From NCBI GenBank assembly GCA_029940175.1, contig JAOZRM010000022.1:1-21513 (forward strand): 21,513 nt of DNA, in the 5' to 3' direction. The first letter of the stretch is position 1; each line of letters starts with the position of its first letter. Below, one piece after another: positions 8,884 to 16,311 of the stretch. Below the pieces are notes generated by a model that worked only from the letters and a program-made list of their open reading frames with translations, made no database searches and was not told the DNA's origin. This DNA is from Candidatus Sabulitectum sp. (lineage in GTDB: Bacteria; Fermentibacterota; Fermentibacteria; Fermentibacterales; JCC-6). Position numbers and translations under genes: made by a program.

Positions 8884-8889
8884 CCCCTT
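8884..8889 (-). promoter_or_regulatory. Shine-Dalgarno overlapping a stop codon (RmlA-like gene)
   Basis: AAGGGG overlaps the TAA of propeller B (8888-8890) and lies 6 nt before ATG 8877. It fixes the start and suggests the ribosome that ends the propeller can re-initiate here. Confidence 0.7.
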
Positions 8890-11047
8890 ATCTAACCAGT
8901 GCGAATTTGAGCAAACCCGCCTCCGGATCCAGGCCAGCCTGATCAAGTTGAAGAAAGTAAACTCCAGAAGCCACAGGATCGCCCTGGGCATTCAATCCGT
9001 CCCAGGAAATATCATCCCGTCCACTGGAGGAGAACTGGAACACCAGGGAACCTGTAATATCATAAATACGAATTTCCACTGGTAAGTTCGGTATTCCAGC
9101 AATTCCCAGTACATCCCCTTGAGCTGGTATGAACGGGTCAGGATAAACCACAGCATTCGAACCGGAACCGGAAAGACCGTGCTCAAGATGACCCTGCCAT
9201 AAACCGTGATCTGTAGCCATCCAGAGATAACCGTCATCACTGTTCACTCTCATGGCATGTATGGTGCCTTCTATCAAAGGGCTGTTGAATGTAGTGTATT
9301 CCTCAACAACTCCCGTTGTGCGGAAAAATCTTTTCAATCCTTCGGTGGTTGATACCCATACACTGCCCAGTCCATCACATTCCAGTGCGATTATCCCCAT
9401 ATCAATTTCTTCTATTTCAGCAATGACTCCCTTATCAAGAAAGGCAAGCCCTGATGCAGTTCCTACATACAGAATGCCTGATCGATCCATGGCCAGCGAA
9501 GTAACCATGGAAGATGGAAGACCGTCCAGGGCAGTATATGATTCACGTACATTCTGCGTATTTCCATCCACAAAACAGAGACCACCGTCTGTTCCAACCC
9601 ACGAGTACCTGCCTCCGGTTGGTAACACTGCATTTACCTCTTTACTAAGCAATCCGTCTGCACCTGTAATTTCCACAAAAGACGCCGAAGATGAATCACC
9701 TGGTAACCAGTTCAGTCGACTGACGCCACTGGGTTCGGTGTCCTCTGCGGATCTATGCCCGAACCAAACGGTGTTTGCGTCCCCCTGTTCAGCACAGAAC
9801 ACTCTGTTGTTCAGAAGACCGTTCTCACTGTTGAAATGAATGGAGCTCTCGAGAGTCCCGTCCTGCCAGGAAAGCCAGTCCACACCAGAACCAATTGATG
9901 AAATGAATATGCCGTTTCCCGAAGTGCAGATGGCAAAACACTGATTTTGATTGGTGAGATACGGCAGAAGAGACTGCCATTCTCCGTCTGCCAGGACTGA
10001 TCCACCAGCCCTGTTGCTGGAAACCCAGACACTGCCATCAGAAAGAATGGTACAGTCTCTCAGGTCATTTGAAACCGGACCGAATTCCGGCAAAGTTCTT
10101 CTCCATGAGCCGGTTTCGCGGAGAAGAGCAAGCCCTGCTCCGGAAAGTCTGTTATCTGAGTATGGATTGGCCAGAACACCACACAATCTGTCTTCGTGCC
10201 ACACAAGACCTGTAATAGTATTTCCGTGCAGGTTTAAGCTGTAATCGATCCATTCTCCCTTGCTGAGAATAAAGCACTGATTTATACAACCCACTGCAAG
10301 CCCCTCCGGACCCCATGCCATTGAGGAAATGTTGCCACTTGGAAAAAGTACCTCATGCTCCCATGGAAGACCTGGTGGTTTCAGGAACAAACCGGCAGTG
10401 GAGGCTGCCCACAAAGAGTCATTCTGCCATTCCAGAGCAATAATGGAAACGGGGTCAATTCCCTGAGGAATCCAGGAACTTTCCTGCGCCGGGTCCGCTG
10501 ACCGGGGAAGAAATACCAGGCCGGCAGTGGTACCCACATACAAACCGGAGTCAGAAGAAGAAAGACAGGTTACGTTATCCGATGGAAGTCCGCCACCTGT
10601 TGAAAGGGAATTGAATGTCTCGAAAAAGCTGAATCCTCTGATGGACAAACCCTGTGTAGTTGCAGCATAAATTACAGAATCCGCTAAAGTCATGTTGATA
10701 CCGAGATTAAGCGGAAGACCATCTATCTGGTTGAAGTGGGTTTTATCTCCTTCCGGAGTAAACATGTCAATTCCACCACCGTTCAGAGATACCCACAAAT
10801 TTCCTGAATCATCGTAAATTACATGGGAGACCCTGTCGTATGAAAGTTTTCCCGGATAGGTCCAGCCGGAATCAGCAACCAGCTCATCGCCGGACTCAGA
10901 TAAATGAGAAAATAATAGCCCACCAGACGTTGCCGCCAGAATCACATCTTCGCTGACTATTATTCCGCTGCCCCCTCCATAATGAGGGAAGTGATCCCAT
11001 TCGGTAACCCTTCCCATAAGAGCGGCAATAATAAAAAATACACTCAC
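8888..11047 (-). CDS. Secreted double beta-propeller protein with T9SS-like C-terminal domain (PorZ architecture), copy B
   Basis: A 719-residue exported protein built like copy A. It has a short hydrophobic N-terminus (residues 1-11) and then 14 blade signatures that I place near 37, 84, 126, 169, 212, 249, 289, 340, 379, 427, 482, 526, 563 and 608, for example LYVGTTAGL, LWAASTAGL and LYVGTASGL. Several are preceded by DGLPSSMVTSL-type linkers typical of Reg_prop repeats. A GSGSN linker leads to a C-terminal sandwich from about 633, with VYPDPF, VEIRIYDITGSLVF, SWDG and VASGVYFLQL, ending KFALVR. That end resembles T9SS type A sorting domains. The start is GTG 11047 in a GTGA overlap, with GGAGG at 11055-11059. 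The two copies share layout rather than close sequence identity. Function by analogy with PorZ would be glycan binding at the cell surface. Confidence 0.8.
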   Translation of the reverse strand: MSVFFIIAALMGRVTEWDHFPHYGGGSGIIVSEDVILAATSGGLLFSHLSESGDELVADSGWTYPGKLSYDRVSHVIYDDSGNLWVSLNGGGIDMFTPEGDKTHFNQIDGLPLNLGINMTLADSVIYAATTQGLSIRGFSFFETFNSLSTGGGLPSDNVTCLSSSDSGLYVGTTAGLVFLPRSADPAQESSWIPQGIDPVSIIALEWQNDSLWAASTAGLFLKPPGLPWEHEVLFPSGNISSMAWGPEGLAVGCINQCFILSKGEWIDYSLNLHGNTITGLVWHEDRLCGVLANPYSDNRLSGAGLALLRETGSWRRTLPEFGPVSNDLRDCTILSDGSVWVSSNRAGGSVLADGEWQSLLPYLTNQNQCFAICTSGNGIFISSIGSGVDWLSWQDGTLESSIHFNSENGLLNNRVFCAEQGDANTVWFGHRSAEDTEPSGVSRLNWLPGDSSSASFVEITGADGLLSKEVNAVLPTGGRYSWVGTDGGLCFVDGNTQNVRESYTALDGLPSSMVTSLAMDRSGILYVGTASGLAFLDKGVIAEIEEIDMGIIALECDGLGSVWVSTTEGLKRFFRTTGVVEEYTTFNSPLIEGTIHAMRVNSDDGYLWMATDHGLWQGHLEHGLSGSGSNAVVYPDPFIPAQGDVLGIAGIPNLPVEIRIYDITGSLVFQFSSSGRDDISWDGLNAQGDPVASGVYFLQLDQAGLDPEAGLLKFALVR

Positions 11048-11973
11048 AGTCTATCCTCCCACCATTGGTAAAGCACCTTAAGGCCTTCTTCAAGGGAAAA
11101 CTTCAAAGCCCAGCCAAGATCCCTGAGTTTCTCCGGGTTACCGATCTGAATAAGCTGATCCTCTTCGCGAAGAAGATGCGGCTCTGTAACAGAACGGAGA
11201 CCTGCTCCCGGGATTTTGAGAATCATAGACAAAAGTTCACCGATAGAGCGCCCGATCCCGGAACACACATTGTATACGCTGCCGGCTTGACCATTTGCAA
11301 GAAGGGCTGCATAAGCTGAGACAACATCATCAATATACAGATAGTCTCTTACAGCAGTAAGGTTTCCGGTACTTATGGTTCCTTCTCCATTACTTATTGA
11401 TCTGATCACCCTGCGACAGAAGGATGGCAGTACAAAATTTCCCGACTGCCCAGGCCCGTAATGAGGAAAAGAACGTGAAACAACGTACTGAATACCAGAG
11501 CCTGCGAGCAGCTCCTCTGCTTTGAGCTTACTCTCTCCATAAGGACTTCTCGGGGCAATAAGAGAATTTTCATCCAGCATATTTACAGAGGGCTGGTACA
11601 CCTCAGAAGAACTGGCAAATAAAAGAAGTGCCTGTGGAGATCTCTCTTGAATCCACTGAACAACACTCCGGGTTCCTTCTGTATTCACCTGCATGACCTT
11701 TTCTGCACTGGAAATTGAGTTAGCAACAGAACTGAGACCTGCCAGATGAATCACATAACGGACTTGCCCCAGAGAAGCAGATGGGTAGCCTGGAAGCGGC
11801 CAGGCAATTCGTCGTACACCAGGTGGAGCAGAAAAACAACTTGTACAGTCTGCGGCGATATCGCCCTGACCCAGTTGAAAAAGATCCATAAGTCTTCTAC
11901 CCACAAAACCGCCTGCTCCTGTGACCAGAACAGGCCCGTCATCCAGAGTAAAACCACACATCTGTCTGCTCAA
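11044..11973 (-). CDS. NDP-4-keto-6-deoxysugar reductase-like SDR (RMD-like)
   Basis: A 309-residue extended short-chain dehydrogenase. The NAD(P)-binding motif is GAGGFVG (19-25), with HLAGLSS (76-82), the catalytic SSSEVY (121-126) and YGESK (Tyr145, Lys149). The C-terminal half contains VRDYLYIDDVVSAY and GSVYNVCSG, phrases typical of GDP-4-keto-6-deoxymannose reductase (RMD) and of relatives acting on dTDP-4-keto-6-deoxyglucose. With RmlA and RmlB downstream in the operon, a dTDP-linked product such as fucose or 6-deoxytalose is reasonable, but substrate specificity is inferred. The start is TTG 11973, overlapping the murB stop as TTGA, supported by GGAGGAG (11979-11985) 5 nt upstream; ATG 11961 is an alternative. 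It overlaps propeller B by GTGA. Confidence 0.85.
   Translation of the reverse strand: MSRQMCGFTLDDGPVLVTGAGGFVGRRLMDLFQLGQGDIAADCTSCFSAPPGVRRIAWPLPGYPSASLGQVRYVIHLAGLSSVANSISSAEKVMQVNTEGTRSVVQWIQERSPQALLLFASSSEVYQPSVNMLDENSLIAPRSPYGESKLKAEELLAGSGIQYVVSRSFPHYGPGQSGNFVLPSFCRRVIRSISNGEGTISTGNLTAVRDYLYIDDVVSAYAALLANGQAGSVYNVCSGIGRSIGELLSMILKIPGAGLRSVTEPHLLREEDQLIQIGNPEKLRDLGWALKFSLEEGLKVLYQWWEDRL
11055..11059 (-). promoter_or_regulatory. Shine-Dalgarno deciding the GTG start of propeller B
   Basis: GGAGG 7 nt before GTG 11047. It supports the GTG, which overlaps the upstream stop and keeps the hydrophobic signal segment, over the in-frame ATG ten codons later. Confidence 0.7.
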
Positions 11974-12875
11974 ATCATCTCCTCCAGCAACCTGATTTCT
12001 CTTCTCAATGTTATCCCGCTTGCTTGTTTTACCGTGGTGATCACATACTCTATTAACTTCATTACATCAGAACTGGTTGCTCCTCCTGTGTTCTCAATGA
12101 AATTTGCATGAATGGTTGAAATCATTGCACCACCCTGTTTATACCCCTTTAAACCACAATCCTCTATCAGTTTCCCCGGAGGTGGACCGTTGTCCGGACG
12201 GCGAAACACACTCCCGGCGTTTGGAGCGTGGAGTGGGAATTTCTGCCTTCTCAGCTGGAGAATATCCTTTGCCTCCCTGCGAAGTTCACTGCTGCTCCCT
12301 CCTGCTTCAGAAAGCCCGAGCACCATACTGAGAATTATCGAGTCATTCTTCTGAAATACACTGGATCTATAACCGAAGTGGCAGTTCTTTGCGGTAAGAT
12401 ACTCAATTGATCCATTGGAATGAAGCACCTTGACCTCCTCCACGATTTCAGAGATGGAAGAACCATATGCACCTGCATTCATAAAGATCGCACCGCCTGT
12501 TGTTCCAGGAATACCTACTGCAAAAACAAGACCGGAAAGCCCCTTCGAACATGCAACACCGGCAATGGACGGAAGATGAGCACCTCCTCCGGCAGTGAGC
12601 AATGTGCCGTTAAACGAGAATTCCGCAAGTTGTCCCTTCAACAGAACCACAACGCCGTGCCAGCCCTCTGAAGGAGCAAGCATATTTGAACCTCTTCCTA
12701 AAACCACCCATGGAAGAGAGCTTTTCGAAAGGAATTTGATGGTATCAATGAGTTCTTCCTCTGAATTTACCGCAGCGGCAGCGGCTGAACCGCCAATACC
12801 CCATGTTGTGTATTCAGCAAGTTTGATCACATGAAATCTATCAGGAGCCATAGTTATTGCCCTGTCAAAGATCAT
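11970..12875 (-). CDS. murB: UDP-N-acetylenolpyruvoylglucosamine reductase MurB
   Basis: FAD enzyme that reduces UDP-GlcNAc-enolpyruvate to UDP-MurNAc with NADPH, the second committed step of peptidoglycan synthesis. Recognised features are the opening YTTWGIGG, the FAD-binding LGRGSNMLAPSEGWHGVVV, FAVGIPGTTGGAIFMNAGAYG, the FGYRSSVFQ arginine segment, NAGSVFRRP with the proton-donor serine, and the closing HANFIENTGGAT. At 301 residues it is the size of type II MurB. I start at ATG 12875 (GAGGG 10 nt upstream); ATG 12851, with AGGG 8 nt upstream, is also possible and loses eight residues. An ORF extension to 13076 lies wholly inside the GT2 gene and is not conserved. The gene overlaps the SDR gene as TTGA. 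It is the only peptidoglycan gene in the window, which is unusual for its neighbourhood. Confidence 0.95.
   Translation of the reverse strand: MIFDRAITMAPDRFHVIKLAEYTTWGIGGSAAAAAVNSEEELIDTIKFLSKSSLPWVVLGRGSNMLAPSEGWHGVVVLLKGQLAEFSFNGTLLTAGGGAHLPSIAGVACSKGLSGLVFAVGIPGTTGGAIFMNAGAYGSSISEIVEEVKVLHSNGSIEYLTAKNCHFGYRSSVFQKNDSIILSMVLGLSEAGGSSSELRREAKDILQLRRQKFPLHAPNAGSVFRRPDNGPPPGKLIEDCGLKGYKQGGAMISTIHANFIENTGGATSSDVMKLIEYVITTVKQASGITLRREIRLLEEMI
11979..11985 (-). promoter_or_regulatory. Shine-Dalgarno deciding the TTG start of the SDR gene
   Basis: GGAGGAG 5 nt before TTG 11973, inside the last codons of murB. It favours the TTG, which overlaps the murB stop, over the ATG 12 nt further on. Confidence 0.7.
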
Positions 12876-13809
12876 TTTGCCTGTTCCCTCTCCGAAGCCC
12901 AGTAAGACAGGCACCAACAGCGAGATATGTAAAAAGAAAAGATGGTCTGCCATGCTTTTCAGCATACCTGAGAACTGTTCTGTACACAGGCCCCAGAAGT
13001 GCAAGTCGGGTGAAAAGTCGCATGCAGCAGAGATGAACAGGTTTGGAAAAGACAGGCTCAACCCACATGCTGCCAAGAAGTCCTCTGGTTCCAGGATGTT
13101 TTTTCAGTGTATAGCAGAGACCGGTTTCTCCGTACTCCAGCATCTTTTCTGAGTGTTTCACCACCGTAACATCATCAAGATGGTTAACCCATAGTTCCGG
13201 CGTCCAGAAAAATGAAACTCCTTTTTCCCTCAGCCGGTAACCAATCTCTGTGTCCTCACCACCGTAACAATCTATTGCTGTATCAAACCCGCCAACCTCT
13301 CGCAGGAGATGACTGGTTATGGAAAGATTACCTGTAATGAAGTAATTCCAGGGAAATGCCCCGGGGGAAGAATTTCCCATAGCTCTGGTGTCAAACCACT
13401 TCTGCCATGATGTAGCACTAGAGCTCCATGCATTGATCCTTTTGCCCATGACAACATCTGCACCTGTTTCGTCTCTTATTTCCATATGTCTTCTGAGAAG
13501 AGAGGAATCGAATTCCAGATCTGCATCCATGAGCAACCCCACCCGGGCTTCAGAAGCTTCAAATGCTGCATTCCGTGCAGCAGGTCTGTTCCCTCTCTGC
13601 TCTCTTCTGATCAACTTTACGGCACATCTATCAGAGAGTTCTCCCAACAGTTGCATAAATTCCTCCTGGACCGGGATGTCACTGCCATCATCAACTATCA
13701 CAAGTTCCCAGGGAGTCTGAATATCCTGAGAAATCAGACTACTCAGAAATCTCCTGAATGCATCACCGCCATTTTTCACAGGAACCTGAACAGAGATATC
13801 AGGAATCAT
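12865..13809 (-). CDS. GT2 family glycosyltransferase
   Basis: A 314-residue GT-A glycosyltransferase. The motifs are VQVPVKNGG at the start, VIVDDGS (residues 37-43, Asp40/41), GNRPAARNAA (73-82), the metal-binding MDADLEF (94-100) and YGGEDTEIGYRL (182-193) with the Glu-Asp acceptor-side pair. The C-terminus (about 255-305) is hydrophobic or amphipathic and may hold it at the membrane. It adds a sugar to the growing lipid-linked glycan; the sugar is not identifiable. The start ATG has a perfect GGAGG (13815-13819) 5 nt upstream and lies within the end of the flippase gene. Its 3' end overlaps murB by 11 nt. Confidence 0.88.
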   Translation of the reverse strand: MIPDISVQVPVKNGGDAFRRFLSSLISQDIQTPWELVIVDDGSDIPVQEEFMQLLGELSDRCAVKLIRREQRGNRPAARNAAFEASEARVGLLMDADLEFDSSLLRRHMEIRDETGADVVMGKRINAWSSSATSWQKWFDTRAMGNSSPGAFPWNYFITGNLSITSHLLREVGGFDTAIDCYGGEDTEIGYRLREKGVSFFWTPELWVNHLDDVTVVKHSEKMLEYGETGLCYTLKKHPGTRGLLGSMWVEPVFSKPVHLCCMRLFTRLALLGPVYRTVLRYAEKHGRPSFLFTYLAVGACLTGLRRGNRQNDL

Positions 13810-15238
13810 GGCTACCTCCGTTTGATGTATTCAGGGCATCGCCTGTTCCCAGTGATCTGAGAACCTGGATTATCACAACAGTTAAAGCTGTTCCAGCCAG
13901 AATGGCGATCATCCTGTTCCCGGGGTCCATGCTGGACATAGGACCTGAAAAAACCGGAATAATCACCATAACAACCACGGCGAAAAAACTTACCGGGAAT
14001 ACTTTTCTACCTATCCAGAAAAGAGAGAGAGCCATAAACATATTTGTGGCCAGTGTGGCAAAAGCAGCACCCACAGCTCCAGCTATGGGAATAAGTCTCA
14101 GATTGAAACCTATGTTTATCACTGCACCGAAAGCTGTCATCCATCCAATGTATTTTGTCTGCCCGGTAAGAAGAGGTGCAGTCTGTGAAATAGTAAAAAG
14201 AGCATACATCGCAGCGGATCCTGCTATCCATGGAAGTACCCTGGCAGCTGGAAGCCAGTCGCCTCCTCCGAATACAGAAACAATTTCATTTGACAGAAGA
14301 GCAAGGATCATTGCCGCCCAGTTCACAATGACCATGAAGAGAAGGCCGGTTCTGCCCAGCTCATCCATTCTTCCGCCCTCTTTCTTCTTCCTGAAAATAT
14401 ACCTGTGCCAGGCCATACTGAATCCAAGAGTAAGAGGTGTAAGTATAAGAACAGCCCTTCCTGCCCACTCATACCATCCGCTCTGAGCAAGGTCAGTACT
14501 GATGGTTCTAAGCATGAACATGTCTGCACTGGACAGAACAAGCAGGGCAAGACTTGCTGGAACAAGAGGAAGACTGAACGCAAGCATACTGCCGGTAAGC
14601 TTTTTTGGAACAGGAACAGATGAAGACTTGTCTGTCAGCTTCCAGAAAAAGAAAAATGAAAAGATCACAGCAAGAGTAGTGGGTATCCATCTGGCTTCAA
14701 GAAACGCCTCTATTGTGCCAGCTGAATCAACAGATCGAAGCAAGAAGAAAAGCAGCCCCAGAGAAACCATTCCTCTTGTGAATTGAATGGTAAAGTAGGT
14801 ACCTGCCATGCCTTCAGCCCGGGGCATTGAAAGAACAACCTGAAGAAGAGCCACAGATCCGCCCAGAGCCAGCGCATGAAGAAGAAGGGATGCATTGGTA
14901 ATAAGCAGAAGAGAAGCGATCTTTCCACCAAGGGTGATCACCAGAACCACCGCAACCATAAGAGGAATCATTGGAAGCAGAATTGAACGGACAAGAACAG
15001 CTCTGTGGGCATCAGTATGGTGCCATGCTCTTATTATGGAGGCAGGAAGGCCAAGAACCACTATTCCCGCAATGATCTCACTTATTATCCTTACTACACC
15101 GAGTTCACCAGCCTGCTCCGGGGTGAGAAACGAACTCATGAACGGAAGGAAGGCAAACTGTACCAGGCCGCTTACAATCATGGCAAGTGCATACAAAAGA
15201 GTCTCTCTTGCCAGATCTCTCTGCTGTGATTCAGCCAT
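13799..15238 (-). CDS. Wzx-type oligosaccharide flippase 1 (MOP superfamily)
   Basis: A 479-residue membrane protein with around 12-14 hydrophobic helices. It begins with a short polar stretch and then LLYALAMIVSGLVQFAFLPF followed by LTPEQAGELGVVRI, the helix 1 and loop 1 pattern of polysaccharide-biosynthesis flippases (MOP/MATE superfamily). It should move lipid-linked repeat units across the cytoplasmic membrane. The start ATG shares one base with the preceding stop (TAATG) and lacks a strong Shine-Dalgarno, so translation is probably coupled. The C-terminus overlaps the GT2 gene by 11 nt. A second flippase lies about 10 kb downstream in the same operon; the two differ in length and sequence and are not tandem duplicates. 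Confidence 0.88.
   Translation of the reverse strand: MAESQQRDLARETLLYALAMIVSGLVQFAFLPFMSSFLTPEQAGELGVVRIISEIIAGIVVLGLPASIIRAWHHTDAHRAVLVRSILLPMIPLMVAVVLVITLGGKIASLLLITNASLLLHALALGGSVALLQVVLSMPRAEGMAGTYFTIQFTRGMVSLGLLFFLLRSVDSAGTIEAFLEARWIPTTLAVIFSFFFFWKLTDKSSSVPVPKKLTGSMLAFSLPLVPASLALLVLSSADMFMLRTISTDLAQSGWYEWAGRAVLILTPLTLGFSMAWHRYIFRKKKEGGRMDELGRTGLLFMVIVNWAAMILALLSNEIVSVFGGGDWLPAARVLPWIAGSAAMYALFTISQTAPLLTGQTKYIGWMTAFGAVINIGFNLRLIPIAGAVGAAFATLATNMFMALSLFWIGRKVFPVSFFAVVVMVIIPVFSGPMSSMDPGNRMIAILAGTALTVVIIQVLRSLGTGDALNTSNGGSHDS
13815..13819 (-). promoter_or_regulatory. Shine-Dalgarno of the GT2 gene, inside the flippase ORF
   Basis: GGAGG 5 nt before ATG 13809, within the last codons of flippase 1. 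It allows independent re-initiation at an 11-nt overlap. Confidence 0.7.
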
Positions 15239-16311
15239 TACTTAAACCATCCCAGTTCCGCATATCTCCTGTGCATGTGCTCAGCCACTGATTTCCAGTG
15301 ATGGGTTTTCCGTATCCAGCCCGGTCCTGCTGCAGCATATCTGTTACGCAGCTGTGTATCAAGAATCAGATCACGGAGAACTTCCTCCAGGTTATGCGGT
15401 TCAGCCAGAGCGAAGGGGTGGTCCGGAATGAAATTCTGATATGCCTCTGAAAGGTTTGTAACAGTACAAACCCCCATGGCAAGACTTTCAAGAGAATTTA
15501 CACCATAACCCATATCTCCACTGGCTATCTGATCTATAGCAATATGACATTCTGATTTCAACCTGATGGCTTCGCTGTGAGGCATGTTCTCTATAAGAAC
15601 CATCTTAACCGGAAGAGTTTCTGCCAGTTTTTCAACTACCTCAACTATCCTGTCTGTTCCCTTGACTGATCTTATCCGGGGAGCATGACACACCTTCACG
15701 ATCTCACCTGTGGGATTTGCTGACGGAACAAGTGAGGTATCAAACGGGAGAAAAAGGTACTCCAGTTCAGGATATCTCTGATAGAGGTCAAATTCGCAGG
15801 TAGTATGCAGTTCCGTTGCATCCCATACAGGTTTTATCGCTCCTCTCATTCTCAGATCAAGACCGTGATAATTTGAAACGATGTGTTTTCCCGCAGCTCT
15901 GAGTTTTTTTACATCTCTACCGTCTCGAAAAAAGCTCATACCTCCCTCAAGAACATGAATGTCAAAATCCCAGAGGTCATATTTTTTTGCTGCTTTGTTA
16001 ACCATTGGAGTCCAGGTCAGATCCCGAAGAGGCATGAGTATCCGCTCCATTCTGGACGGCGTCCAGAATATTCTTTCCGTTGTTCCAGTAAAAGGCACAT
16101 TCAGACTTCCACTGCGAATAAGTCTTTTTACCTTCCAGAGCCATTCCATCGGCCCCACAAATGGGAGATTCAGGCAGATGTCCTCAGGGTAAAGATTCTT
16201 AGCCCTGTAAAAGGTTACAAGCCTGCTTTCATGACCCAGTGCCTGATGACCTTTAACAAAAAGAGTGAGAATACCAGTGTAGTTCTGAGGGGACAAGTGG
16301 AGGATCTTCAT
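15238..16311 (-). CDS. GT-B fold glycosyltransferase (GT4-like)
   Basis: A 357-residue cytoplasmic glycosyltransferase. The N-terminal half begins MKILHLSPQNYTGILTLFVK, the strand-loop-helix opening of GT-B enzymes, and has VSNYHGLDLR (145-154) near the domain boundary. The C-terminal half has VCHAPRIRSVKGTDRIVEV (207-225) and GYGVNSLESLAMGVCTVT (268-285), which holds the donor-binding segment with Glu275 that corresponds to the E-x7-E region of GT4. It would add one sugar to the lipid-linked oligosaccharide. Donor and linkage are not readable. I start at ATG 16311, which overlaps the upstream stop as ATGA; the upstream extension of four residues (MAAG) is less likely. Its own stop and the flippase start share one base (TAATG). 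Confidence 0.8.
   Translation of the reverse strand: MKILHLSPQNYTGILTLFVKGHQALGHESRLVTFYRAKNLYPEDICLNLPFVGPMEWLWKVKRLIRSGSLNVPFTGTTERIFWTPSRMERILMPLRDLTWTPMVNKAAKKYDLWDFDIHVLEGGMSFFRDGRDVKKLRAAGKHIVSNYHGLDLRMRGAIKPVWDATELHTTCEFDLYQRYPELEYLFLPFDTSLVPSANPTGEIVKVCHAPRIRSVKGTDRIVEVVEKLAETLPVKMVLIENMPHSEAIRLKSECHIAIDQIASGDMGYGVNSLESLAMGVCTVTNLSEAYQNFIPDHPFALAEPHNLEEVLRDLILDTQLRNRYAAAGPGWIRKTHHWKSVAEHMHRRYAELGWFK

Noticed and set aside
8878..8991. 38-residue extension of the RmlA-like protein
   Set aside because: It lies inside the propeller B gene. The nucleotide-binding motif follows ATG 8877, which has its own Shine-Dalgarno.
64..11047. A split hybrid two-component system, with propeller sensors feeding the kinase as in Bacteroides HTCS
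   Set aside because: The kinase has its own extracytoplasmic Cache-like domain and no Y_Y_Y or propeller part. The propellers carry sorting-type C-terminal domains and no membrane anchor.
12876..13076. 67-residue N-terminal extension of MurB
   Set aside because: It lies wholly inside the GT2 gene in another frame and does not resemble MurB. ATG 12875 gives the normal family length.
13758..14486. Plus-strand open frame of 242 codons
   Set aside because: It is antisense to flippase 1, is rich in residues typical of reversed membrane-protein codons, matches no family and has no operon context.
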